41,470 bases of DNA from an uncultured Oscillospiraceae bacterium (lineage in GTDB: Bacteria > Bacillota > Clostridia > Oscillospirales > Oscillospiraceae): positions 1 to 41,470 of the forward strand of contig CAJULM010000023.1 of the NCBI GenBank assembly GCA_910587285.1. The letters run 5' to 3'. The translations under genes and the position numbers were made by a program. Under the pieces are notes generated by a model, which saw nothing but the letters and a program-made list of their open reading frames with translations, made no database searches and had not been told where the DNA came from. Positions 13,311 through 21,129 of the stretch are shown here, one piece after another (position 1 is the stretch's first letter; each line of letters starts with the position of its first letter).

Positions 13311-15584
13311 TCACTTCTTGATCTTGATCAGCTGGGCGTTGAGGCTCTCCAGGAACCCGTCGGGCAGCATACTGCCGCCCAGGGACATCATCGCCTCCGG
13401 GGTCATTCCCTTCATCATGTCCCACATCCCCACGCCGGGCTTGATATCAAAGTTGGTGGCCAGCTTGACGGCCTTGGACACCACCTCTCCCGCTTCCTCA
13501 GAGTTGAACAGGGTCTCCATGCTGTCCTTCACGCTGTAGAAGCCCTCGGGGAACTCCATGGGCGCCTTCAGGTCCAGGTTCATCTCGCCCACCAGCTTAA
13601 ACCAGTTGGCCACACCCTCGGCCCGCTCGTTGAACTCAGGCAGGGTGTAAATAGCGGGCTCCTTCTCCACCTTTTCCAGCGTGATGACATCCTTCAGTTC
13701 CCCGGTCTTGGCGGCCACAATGTTAAAGCCGGGCTCCAGGGCCACGGTGAACACGAACACCTTCTCCCCAGTCTGCTTGCCCACGCTCTTGCCGTTGACC
13801 AGCAGCTCCACCTCAGCCTGGTTGGAGTACACCCGGATCTCGGTGGTGTCGCCGGCCCGCTGGGCATAGCGGCGGCCGCACACATGGACCATCGGCTCGT
13901 CGTTCCAGTAGGCCTTATAAATGTAATAGGCGTCCTTCTTGGTCTTGCGGTCGATTGTGACCAGGCCCTTGTTATTTCGGCCGCCCACGCCGCCCTCGTT
14001 CCGGGCCGCGCAGCCAAAGTCGAACATATTCCACACGTGGGTGGCCCACACCCAGGGGCGCTCATCGAACACCTTGGCCAGATGCTCGTGGTACAGGGCC
14101 TGGTATTCCTCGGTGTAGTCCTTGCAAGCGGGCTTGGAGCTGTGGTAAGTAATGATGCCCTCGCAGCCGTACTCGGAGATGCCGATGGGGATGTCGGGGT
14201 GCTCGGCGTGGAACTTATCCAGCCACGGGCCGTTCTCCTCCATCTTGCCGCCGTACCAGCCGAAATAGTGGTTGTAGCTCTCCACGTCGGTGATCTTGTG
14301 CATGGGCCCGTCGGTGGGCGTCATGGACACATGGGCAATGGTGGTCAGGCGGGTGGGGTCCAGCTCCTTCACCAGCTTGTTCAGCGCGTGGTGGTTCTCC
14401 ACCAGCTTGTCGGAGATGCCTCCGATGAGAATCTCATTGGAGATGCCCCAGAAGCAGATGGAGGGATGGTTGTAATTCTGAACGATCAGCTCCATCATCT
14501 GCTGCACACAGTTGTCGTGGGCGGCGGGGTCCTTGCTCATCACACTGATGAAGGGAATCTCCGCCCAGATGATGAAGCCCAGCTGGTCGCAGGCGTCGTA
14601 AAAGTCCTGGGAGTGCTGATAATGGGCCAGGCGGATGGTGTTGGCCCCCAGCTCCTTGATGATGTAGGCGTCGTCGTAGTGGTCCTCCCAGTTCAGGGCG
14701 TTGCCCTGGTACAGACGGTCCTGGTGGCGGCTCACGCCCCGCAGGGGGGTCAGCTCCCCGTTGAGGAAGAAGCCCTTCTGGGGGTCCACGGAGAACTCCC
14801 GCACACCCACCATAGCAGACACCTCGTCGTAGGCCTCATTGCGGCGCTGCAAGGTGGCGGTCACAGTATAGAGATAGGGGTCGTCCACACTCCAGCGGCG
14901 GGCGCCGGGCACAGCCACGATCACCTTGGTGTCGTCTGCGGGACGCACTGCGCAGGCCACCTCGTTGCCCGCCGCGTCCTCAATGGAATACATCACGGTG
15001 AAGTTCTCATCAGGATTGGTCACCCAGCTCTCCAGCTCGAACTTCGCGCCGCCGCACTCGGAGCAGGGCTTGGGCGTCACCCGCAGGCCGGGGCCGCCAA
15101 AATAGTCCAGGTCAAAGTGGGTATTGGGCACACTGATCAGGTTCACGCCCCGGTACAAACCGCCATAGAAGGTGAAGTCGGCAGACTGAGGATAGACGTT
15201 GCTCTTGTTGGAGTTGTCGCAGGCCACCACCAGCAGGTTGTCGCCCTCCTCCACGCACAGCTCGGTCACGTCGGCCCGGAAGGTAGAATAACCGCCCTCG
15301 TGATAGATGGCCTCCTTGCCGTTGACATACACCGTGGCCTGCTGGCCTGCGGCCAGAATCTCCACATAAACACGTCCGCCGGACAGAGGCTGTCTGGGCG
15401 TTTTGAAGGTTCTGGCATACCAGCAGCGGCCTCGGTAATAGCTGCCGTTGCCGTCCTGACCGTCCACCGCGTTCCAACTGTGAGGCAGATCCACGCTCTG
15501 CCAGTCTCCGGGCAGCTCGCCGGGCAGGCCGGCGTCTTCCTGAATAAATTTCCAGCTTTGGTTCAGGTCGATGATGTTGCGCAT
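13311..15584 (-). CDS. Glycoside hydrolase family 2 (beta-glucuronidase/beta-galactosidase type)
   Basis: A 757-residue cytoplasmic glycosidase. It has a sugar-binding jelly roll (about 1-155), an Ig-like domain (160-265) and a TIM barrel (270-560) with acid/base Glu 384 in GISNEI and nucleophile Glu 471 in GISEYGCEG. An extra beta domain covers 565-640, and a helical tail 650-757 includes EGFYSVKDSMETLF. An N-x-K triplet (Asn 537, Lys 539, in GGRNNKGLVTIDRKTKKDA) sits where beta-glucuronidases grip the carboxylate; related galactosidases can also carry it, so the substrate is not certain. The uxu neighbours favour glucuronides. ATG 15584 has AAGGA just upstream; the longer start lacks a ribosome site. 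It is the first gene of the operon. Confidence 0.88.
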   Translation of the reverse strand: MRNIIDLNQSWKFIQEDAGLPGELPGDWQSVDLPHSWNAVDGQDGNGSYYRGRCWYARTFKTPRQPLSGGRVYVEILAAGQQATVYVNGKEAIYHEGGYSTFRADVTELCVEEGDNLLVVACDNSNKSNVYPQSADFTFYGGLYRGVNLISVPNTHFDLDYFGGPGLRVTPKPCSECGGAKFELESWVTNPDENFTVMYSIEDAAGNEVACAVRPADDTKVIVAVPGARRWSVDDPYLYTVTATLQRRNEAYDEVSAMVGVREFSVDPQKGFFLNGELTPLRGVSRHQDRLYQGNALNWEDHYDDAYIIKELGANTIRLAHYQHSQDFYDACDQLGFIIWAEIPFISVMSKDPAAHDNCVQQMMELIVQNYNHPSICFWGISNEILIGGISDKLVENHHALNKLVKELDPTRLTTIAHVSMTPTDGPMHKITDVESYNHYFGWYGGKMEENGPWLDKFHAEHPDIPIGISEYGCEGIITYHSSKPACKDYTEEYQALYHEHLAKVFDERPWVWATHVWNMFDFGCAARNEGGVGGRNNKGLVTIDRKTKKDAYYIYKAYWNDEPMVHVCGRRYAQRAGDTTEIRVYSNQAEVELLVNGKSVGKQTGEKVFVFTVALEPGFNIVAAKTGELKDVITLEKVEKEPAIYTLPEFNERAEGVANWFKLVGEMNLDLKAPMEFPEGFYSVKDSMETLFNSEEAGEVVSKAVKLATNFDIKPGVGMWDMMKGMTPEAMMSLGGSMLPDGFLESLNAQLIKIKK

Positions 15585-15958
15585 GATCCTTCTCTCCCCC
15601 TTTATTTCAGATTTTGCGCCCCTTTTCAGCCGTTCTGAGGTCATTCTCTGTCTATATCAGCAAAGTATATTAAAACAGCAAAATGAGCCCCTCAGCTTTT
15701 TGGGGTTTTGCACAAAAAGTATAATACTTTTCCTCCCCCTTTCATAGTGAAAATTTTTTGCACTACTATCATAATTTTTGCCTGATTGGTCGTTGTCACC
15801 TAAAAATGAACGTTTCCCTCCTCCCGATGCAGTGATATTGCAAATTTCTTCTTCCCTCTCTCGGGATTATTCTTGTTGAAATTCGATAGAATTTATGTCA
15901 TAATATTAACAAGTATTTTCCTCTATGATTGCCCGCATTATTTATGGAGTGATTTGTC
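15585..15958. promoter_or_regulatory. Divergent control region between the GH2 operon and araC-type regulator
   Basis: This 374-base AT-rich gap has no gene. It holds the regulator's promoter (15876-15904), an imperfect palindrome GCAAAA...TTTTGC with inner CCCC/GGGG (15678-15711), an AGTATAATACT palindrome (15718-15728), and a 17-base motif CTATATCAGCAAAGTAT (15652-15668) repeated with three changes upstream of the GH3 gene. Toward the GH2 gene, TATACT- and TATTAT-type -10 boxes lie near 15665-15727 without a good -35, which suits an activator-dependent promoter. Confidence 0.55.
15876..15904 (+). promoter_or_regulatory. Promoter of the araC-type regulator
   Basis: TTGAAA (15876-15881), 17-base spacer, CATAAT (15899-15904). 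About 50 bases separate it from the GTG start at 15959. Confidence 0.72.
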
Positions 15959-17194
15959 GTGTCAAATTGTAACCGCGAGCTCGCCTTTGTTCAAAAGCTG
16001 CTGGACAGCTTCTTTATCCCCCTCTCCTTTGTTGGCCGGGAGCAGGGACAAACCCTATCAGCTCCGTGGGCGGAGCTGCGCCGGCTGCTGCTGCCGGCGG
16101 TGGATTTTGCGCAGATTTATGAGCCCTTATCTCAAATCTGCCGTCCACAGGTGATTTACCGTTATCAGGACGAGCTGCAGTGCCATATGCTGGTCTTTCA
16201 GGTCGAGGGCGGCGAGGCCCCAGTCCTGGCCGTGGTGGGGCCGTACCTGCTGCGGCCCCTCTCGCCTGAGCTGCTGGCGGAAAGCGCAAAGCGTTTCCCC
16301 GATCCCGACGGCATTCTCCCCTCCCTGGAGCGGTACTACCGTGAGGTTCCCTGTCTGCCCAACGAAAACCAGCTGATGGTTCTGCTGTATACCTTGGGCG
16401 AGTACCTCTGGAACGGCGGCAGCGTCACCATGCAGGATCTGCCCATTCGCCTCCCCACCCTGCCGCTGAACCGAGAGCGCCCGGAGCGAGCCGTCCCCGC
16501 GGACTCTCCCCTGTCTATGGAGGCGCTGAAAAACCGCTACGAGGATGAGGAGAGGCTGATGAAGGCCGTCTCCGCCGGCCAGGCGGACCAGGCCGCCATT
16601 GTCTACAGCCGCTTCTCCTCCCGCCAGATGGAGCGGCGCACCACCCCGCCCCTGCGGGATACGAAAAACTACTTTGTGGTGTTCAACACCCTGCTGCGAA
16701 AGGCTGCGGAATACGGCCACGTCCACCCGCTCTACATAGACGAGCTCTCCAGCCAGCTGGCAAAGCAGATTGAAGCCGCCCCCTCCACCGAGGCGCTGAC
16801 CTCTTTGGGCCCGAAAATGGTGCGCAGCTACTGCCAGCTGGTGCAGGATTTCTCCCTGAGGGGCCACTCTCATCTGATCAGCAAGCTGCTGATTCACATT
16901 GACGCCGACCTTGCCGCCGATCTCAGCCTTAGCGCCCTGGCCAAAATGCTCAACGTCAACTCCAGCTATCTGTCCGCCCTATTTAAAAAGGAGCTGGGCT
17001 CCACCCTCACCGAATACGTCAGCAAGCGCCGCGTCACCTACGCCAAATTTCTGCTGGAAACCTCCAGCCTCCAGATTCAGACCATCGCCCAGCACTGCGG
17101 CATCCCGGACGTGAACTATTTCACCCGTACTTTCAAGCGCTACACCGGCGTGACCCCCAAGGAATACCGTTCCGCCCAGCACCAGCTCTCGTAA
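15959..17194 (+). CDS. AraC family transcription regulator
   Basis: A 411-residue regulator. The C-terminal 100 residues are a double helix-turn-helix (LSLSALAKMLNVNSSYLSALFKKELGSTLTEYV, then IQTIAQHCGIPDVNYFTRTFKRYTGVTPKEYR), diagnostic of AraC/XylS. The long N-terminal part (1-300) is not a simple cupin; it has the helical look of large clostridial AraC regulators and would bind the inducer. The start is a GTG with GGAG nine bases upstream. It is divergent from the GH2-symporter-uxu operon and upstream of the GH3 gene, so it most likely activates both. Confidence 0.9.
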   Translation: MSNCNRELAFVQKLLDSFFIPLSFVGREQGQTLSAPWAELRRLLLPAVDFAQIYEPLSQICRPQVIYRYQDELQCHMLVFQVEGGEAPVLAVVGPYLLRPLSPELLAESAKRFPDPDGILPSLERYYREVPCLPNENQLMVLLYTLGEYLWNGGSVTMQDLPIRLPTLPLNRERPERAVPADSPLSMEALKNRYEDEERLMKAVSAGQADQAAIVYSRFSSRQMERRTTPPLRDTKNYFVVFNTLLRKAAEYGHVHPLYIDELSSQLAKQIEAAPSTEALTSLGPKMVRSYCQLVQDFSLRGHSHLISKLLIHIDADLAADLSLSALAKMLNVNSSYLSALFKKELGSTLTEYVSKRRVTYAKFLLETSSLQIQTIAQHCGIPDVNYFTRTFKRYTGVTPKEYRSAQHQLS

Positions 17195-17341
17195 CGAGAA
17201 CCAAAAAATCTGCTATATCCGCCAAATATCTTTCTCGCCTTTCCCCTATTTTTGTGATAGACTGGCCCTAATGGGCTGTCTCAAACCCAGCAGCCCATCA
17301 CCAGAATTTTTCATTTATATTTTATAAGGAGGAGACCCATC
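17195..17341 (+). promoter_or_regulatory. Control region upstream of the GH3 gene
   Basis: This 147-base gap contains CTATATCCGCCAAATAT (17213-17229), which matches 14 of 17 bases of the motif at 15652-15668. A TGGGCTG/CAGCCCA hairpin (7 bp) lies near 17273-17298. No good -35/-10 pair is seen (a weak TGTGATAGACT at about 17254-17264), so activation by the adjacent AraC protein is likely. AGGAGGAG precedes the ATG. Confidence 0.45.
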
Positions 17342-19078
17342 ATGGTTGACCTGCGTGCAAAGCCGTTCTTTTTAACCGACGAGGACGTAAAATGGGTGGA
17401 GGACACTATCGCCTCCATGACGCTGGAGGAAAAAGTGGGCCAGCTGTTTGTGCAGATGCGCCGCAGCCTGGACCCGGACGACATTCGGCGGACCCTGGAC
17501 AGCTATCATCAGGGCGGCCTGCGCTGGCAGGGCGGCGACCGAAAGCAGGTCTATGAGCAGAACAAAACCTATCAGGAGGCCTCCCGCATTCCCCTGCTCA
17601 TCGCCGCCAACTGCGACAACGGCGGCGATGGCTGCCTGAGCGACGGCACCTTCGTGGCCACCGCGGCGGAGGCCGCCGCCGGCGGCGGCACCCAGACCGC
17701 CTACGACATGGGCTACGTGGCCGGCCGCGAGGCGTCCAGCGTGGGCGTGAACTGGATGTTCAACCCCTGCGCGGACATTTTTATGAACTGGCGCAACACC
17801 ATCGTCAACACCCGGGCCTTCGGCGACAACGCCGACCAGGTTATTCAGAATATCCGGGCCTACATTGAGGGCATTCATCAGAGCAATATCGCCTGCTGCT
17901 GCAAGCACTTCCCCGGCGACGGCGTGGAGGAGCGGGACCAGCACCTGGTCCTGGGCGTCAACGACCTGAGCGTGGAGGACTGGGACGCCTCCTTCCGCAA
18001 GGTCTATCAGACCATGATCGACGAGGGCCTGGAGAGCATCATGGTGGGGCACATCGCCCTGCCCGCCATGAGCCGCAAGCTCCGCCCCGGCATCCGGGAG
18101 GAGGACATCATGCCCGCCACTCTGGCCCCCGAGCTGCTCACCGACCTGCTGCGGGGCGAAATGGGCTTCAACGGCCTGGTCATCACTGACGCCTCCCACA
18201 TGGCCGGCATCGCCTGCATGGAGAAGCGCTCCGTAGCCGTGCCCAAGGCCATCGCCTCCGGCTGCGATATGTTCCTGTTCTCCAACGACATGAAGGAGGA
18301 CTTCCACTATATGCTGGACGGCGTGAATAGCGGCGTCATCTCCGAGGAGCGCCTCAGCGACGCGCTGCACCGCATCCTGGGCCTGAAGGCCAGGCTGAAG
18401 CTGTACAAGGCGGAAAACCGAGTGGCCGACCCCGCCGTCAAGGAGCAGGTGGTGGGCTGCGCCGAGCACATCCGTCTGGCCGAGGAGGCCGCCCAGCGCT
18501 GCGTCACCTTGGTGAAGGACACCCAGCACAACCTGCCTCTGGATCCCATCAAGCAGAAGCGAGCCCGCCTGGTGTACATCCAGTCCACCCCCACCAGCAA
18601 GTCCTACAAGGGCGACCCGGTGAAGGAGCTGGTGGTGCAGGAGCTGGAGAACGCCGGCTTCGCCGTGGACGTGGCCCCCAACTTCCACGACCTGGAGGTG
18701 GAGAAGGGCCCCAGCCCCGCCAATATGATGGTGATGATGGACTGCGGCAAGATGGAGCAGTTCCGCGCCGATTACGACGTGGTATTCCTGGTCATCAACG
18801 TGAAGGGCTACGCCCAGGAGAACAACGTCCGCCTGCGCTGGAGCTGCAACCACTCCAGCGAGTTGCCCTGGTACGCCACCGAGGTGCCCACCATCGGCAT
18901 CAGCCTGAACTACACCAACCACCTCATCGACGTGCCCCAGGTGCGCACCTTCATCAACGCCTACGGCAGTAACCGCGCCAGCATCCGCGCTGCCATCGAG
19001 AAAATCTGCGGCCGCAGCGAGTTTACCGCCGTGCCCAGCGACACCGTATTCTGCGGCAAGTGGGACACCCGGCTGTAA
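17342..19078 (+). CDS. Glycoside hydrolase family 3 (beta-N-acetylhexosaminidase/NagZ-like)
   Basis: A 578-residue GH3 enzyme. The N-terminal barrel (1-350) begins DTIASMTLEEKVGQLF and carries KHFPGDGVEERDQH (188-201), the position of the NagZ-type KHFPGHG...DxH loop whose Asp-His pair serves as acid/base; here Asp 199 and His 201 are kept but the loop His is Asp. The nucleophile is Asp 283 in GLVITDASHM. A C-terminal alpha/beta domain (about 370-578) follows. No signal peptide, so it acts inside the cell. It probably cleaves beta-linked amino sugars or glucosides imported with the GH2 substrates. It stands alone downstream of the AraC gene and has its own terminator. Confidence 0.88.
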   Translation: MVDLRAKPFFLTDEDVKWVEDTIASMTLEEKVGQLFVQMRRSLDPDDIRRTLDSYHQGGLRWQGGDRKQVYEQNKTYQEASRIPLLIAANCDNGGDGCLSDGTFVATAAEAAAGGGTQTAYDMGYVAGREASSVGVNWMFNPCADIFMNWRNTIVNTRAFGDNADQVIQNIRAYIEGIHQSNIACCCKHFPGDGVEERDQHLVLGVNDLSVEDWDASFRKVYQTMIDEGLESIMVGHIALPAMSRKLRPGIREEDIMPATLAPELLTDLLRGEMGFNGLVITDASHMAGIACMEKRSVAVPKAIASGCDMFLFSNDMKEDFHYMLDGVNSGVISEERLSDALHRILGLKARLKLYKAENRVADPAVKEQVVGCAEHIRLAEEAAQRCVTLVKDTQHNLPLDPIKQKRARLVYIQSTPTSKSYKGDPVKELVVQELENAGFAVDVAPNFHDLEVEKGPSPANMMVMMDCGKMEQFRADYDVVFLVINVKGYAQENNVRLRWSCNHSSELPWYATEVPTIGISLNYTNHLIDVPQVRTFINAYGSNRASIRAAIEKICGRSEFTAVPSDTVFCGKWDTRL

Positions 19079-19106
19079 GCGCTCCCCCACTCCCCATAAA
19101 GCAGCT

Positions 19107-19140
19107 CAGGCCGCCCCGGTTATCCGGGGCGGCCTGTTTC
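19107..19140. terminator. Bidirectional terminator between GH3 and spoVT
   Basis: A 13-bp perfect stem (19107-19119 with 19124-19136, 4-base loop) lies between the convergent GH3 and spoVT genes, followed by TTTC on the plus strand. It can serve both. Confidence 0.8.
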
Positions 19141-19674
19141 TCACGCCTCCATATGGCGGCCCAGGAAGCCGGCCACCGTCTGGGCCAGCTTCAGCTCCAC
19201 GTCTCCCAGGGCGGGGGCCTCTCCATCGCTCACAAAGGCCACGCAGCCCAGCACATCGCCCTCCGAGATGATGGGCACGGCGATCAGCACCCGATACTTT
19301 TCGTTGCCGTCGCACAGGGGCAGGGCCTGCTCGGTCTGCACGCTTTTGCGCTCCTCCATCACCTGCTCCACCTGGGGGGACACCCGCTTGTCCACCACCT
19401 CCCGGCGGGGCACGCCGCCGGCGGCAATCACGCTGTCCCGGTCGGTGATGACGGCGGGCAGTCCAGCCACCCGGCTGATGGTGTCACACAGCTGCCCGGC
19501 AAAGTCGGACACATCGCCTAATTGCGAGTATTTTTTGAAAATAACGCCGCCCTCCCGGTCGGTGTAAATCTCCAAGGGGTCTCCCTCCCGAATGCGCATG
19601 GTGCGCCGGATCTCCTTGGGGATCACCACCCGGCCCAGGTCGTCGATGCGGCGCACGATCCCGGTTGCTTTCAT
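19141..19674 (-). CDS. spoVT: Stage V sporulation protein T
   Basis: A 177-residue sporulation transcription factor of full family length. Residues 1-50 form the AbrB-type swapped-hairpin DNA-binding domain (MKATGIVRRIDDLGRVVIPKEIRRT...REGDPLEIYTDREGGVIFKKY). Residues 60-177 are the GAF-like domain. It tunes sigma-G dependent genes in the forespore. ATG 19674 is chosen because AGGAGG lies six bases upstream and the family start is MKATGIVRRID; the longer reading frame upstream is leader. It is a single gene with a sigma-G-like promoter. Confidence 0.95.
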   Translation of the reverse strand: MKATGIVRRIDDLGRVVIPKEIRRTMRIREGDPLEIYTDREGGVIFKKYSQLGDVSDFAGQLCDTISRVAGLPAVITDRDSVIAAGGVPRREVVDKRVSPQVEQVMEERKSVQTEQALPLCDGNEKYRVLIAVPIISEGDVLGCVAFVSDGEAPALGDVELKLAQTVAGFLGRHMEA

Positions 19675-19733
19675 GGCTTTCCTCCTACGTTGTGCCGCTG
19701 GTTTCCGCGGCATTTTTTGTATCGTTCCAACAG

Positions 19734-19763
19734 TATTATCCGCAAGATTTGCCAGCGTATTCA
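19734..19763 (-). promoter_or_regulatory. Sigma-G (or sigma-F) type promoter of spoVT
   Basis: On the minus strand TGAATA (19758-19763), a 17-base spacer and GATAATA (19734-19740) fit the forespore sigma-G pattern TGMATA-17/18-CATNNTA with one -10 mismatch. In Bacillus spoVT is sigma-G dependent, so position and type agree. A GCCGC/GCGGC hairpin lies in the leader at about 19694-19710. Confidence 0.65.
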
Positions 19764-19823
19764 ATTTCAGCCGCTGGTTTTCTCTGGAAAGAGCACCTCG
19801 CCGCAGCCAGCAAAATCCAGGGG

Positions 19824-19852
19824 TTGACTTTCCTATTTTGATATGGTATCAT
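19824..19852 (+). promoter_or_regulatory. Promoter of the HAAS-like/PadR pair
   Basis: TTGACT (19824-19829), 17-base spacer, TATCAT (19847-19852), 65 bases before the ATG at 19918. It points away from spoVT. Confidence 0.75.
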
Positions 19853-19917
19853 TTTTCTATCCACTACTATATTTTTATCAGCAGAATAATAAACAGTAGC
19901 AGAGAAAGGAGCGGCCT

Positions 19918-20748
19918 ATGAAACAAAAGTATATGACCCGCCTCACCCGCTGGGCCCGCTGGATGCTCCCGCCCAAAGAAGCGCGGGACGTTATCGCCGA
20001 CTACCGGGACATTGTGGACGACCCGGAGCTGTTCCAGAACCTGAGCAGGCCCCGAAAGGCCGTGCGCTCCCTGGCCCAGACCAAGCCCTACCGCATCTGG
20101 CTGGCAGTGTTTGTTGCTCTGTCCGCCTGCATCCTCATCCCCGGCGTCAGCCCCCTGCCCGGAATGTGGGCGTTTTGGACTCATTGCTTTTATCTGCGCT
20201 ATTTTGGCATCCATATAGGCTCGGCTCTTGCCTTTTTGGGCATGGCCGGGGCGCTGGTTTGGTTCCGCTGGAAGGGATACAAAGAGGCCAGGCTGCCCCG
20301 CGCCATCCCCGTGCTGCTGGTACTGCTGCTGGCCTGGACCGGGGCGGTGCTCCTGGTCAACTGGCTCTGGATGCGCGACCCCCTCTCTTTTTCCGAGATG
20401 TGGGGGGAAACGCCCTTGTATGCGCTGTTCGGCCTTGTCCGCATCGGCCCGCCCGACTATACAGTGTCCCGTTCTGTCCATATGCTGCAAACCGCCCTGG
20501 AATACGGCGGCTTCGTCATGGCCCTGATCGGGGAATTCGGGCTGGTGAAAGCCCGCCTGGAGGACCGCCGCTGGATCGCGGTGTATGTCCTGGGGATGGC
20601 CGCCATGCTGGTGTGCATGAGCACGCTGGCCCTGATGACCAGCATGGAATTGCCTGATCTCTCCGCCGCCTGGTGGGTTCCCTATCTCCAAACCTGGCTG
20701 GTCTACGCCGGCATAGGCGTGGTGGGAGCAGGAGCTGCCCTATGCTGA
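19918..20748 (+). CDS. HAAS-like multi-pass membrane protein
   Basis: A 276-residue protein. Residues 1-60 are cytoplasmic and helical (RLTRWARWMLPPKEARDVIADYRDIV, then SRPRKAVRSLA), resembling the HAAS signalling domain that partners PadR regulators. About six hydrophobic segments follow (60-80, 96-115, 128-148, 190-210, 220-245, 255-276). The exact membrane family is not recognised. It overlaps the PadR gene by seven bases (ATGCTGA), so the two are translationally coupled; PadR-HAAS pairs usually have the regulator first, so the order here is reversed. Confidence 0.72.
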   Translation: MKQKYMTRLTRWARWMLPPKEARDVIADYRDIVDDPELFQNLSRPRKAVRSLAQTKPYRIWLAVFVALSACILIPGVSPLPGMWAFWTHCFYLRYFGIHIGSALAFLGMAGALVWFRWKGYKEARLPRAIPVLLVLLLAWTGAVLLVNWLWMRDPLSFSEMWGETPLYALFGLVRIGPPDYTVSRSVHMLQTALEYGGFVMALIGEFGLVKARLEDRRWIAVYVLGMAAMLVCMSTLALMTSMELPDLSAAWWVPYLQTWLVYAGIGVVGAGAALC

Positions 20749-21044
20749 AAAAGGACCTGATTGAGCTGTGTCTGCTCCACCTGCTCGCCCAGGGAGACCA
20801 GTACGGCTACGAGCTGCTCCGCCAGCTCCACGACACCTTTCCCGACACCCAGGAGAGCGCCGTCTACGCCCTCCTCCGGGGCCTGTGCCGGGAGGGCTGC
20901 TCCCAGCAGTATCTGGGCGAAGTGTCCGACGGCCCGGCCCGGAAATACTACCGCCTCACCGGCCAGGGCCGGGACAAGCTCTCCGCCCTGCTGGAGCGCT
21001 GGCGCTCGCTCACCGGGGCGCTGGCCCGGCTGGGCATCTCCTGA
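20742..21044 (+). CDS. PadR family transcription regulator
   Basis: A 100-residue winged-helix regulator of the short PadR type: MLKKDLIELCLLHLLAQGDQYGYELLRQL, then ESAVYALLRGLCREG and YYRLTGQGRDKLSALLERW. It normally represses its own operon and often a membrane-protein or efflux gene in response to a small molecule. ATG 20742 is chosen because the conserved family start begins there and GGAG lies upstream; it overlaps the membrane gene stop. Confidence 0.9.
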   Translation: MLKKDLIELCLLHLLAQGDQYGYELLRQLHDTFPDTQESAVYALLRGLCREGCSQQYLGEVSDGPARKYYRLTGQGRDKLSALLERWRSLTGALARLGIS

Positions 21045-21054
21045 ATTTCTCCGC

Positions 21055-21101
21055 AAAAAAGGGCCCGTTTTGATGTTCATCAAAACGGGCCTTGCTTTTT
21101 T
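21055..21101. terminator. Bidirectional terminator
   Basis: A 14-bp stem (21062-21075 with 21078-21091) flanked by AAAAAA on the left and TTGCTTTTTT on the right. It can end both the PadR transcript and the convergent sugar-isomerase cluster. Confidence 0.92.
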
Positions 21102-21129
21102 GTGGAAAAATGGCTCTCTTCGCGCCGTT

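Noticed and set aside
13308..15638. A 776-residue open frame on the plus strand opposite the GH2 gene
   Set aside because: It is a GC-rich mirror frame of the GH2 coding strand with His/Leu/Val/Gly-rich low-complexity composition and no ribosome site; the minus strand has intact catalytic motifs.
17372..19090. A 572-residue open frame on the minus strand opposite the GH3 gene
   Set aside because: Same kind of antisense shadow; the plus strand carries the GH3 motifs and a proper start.
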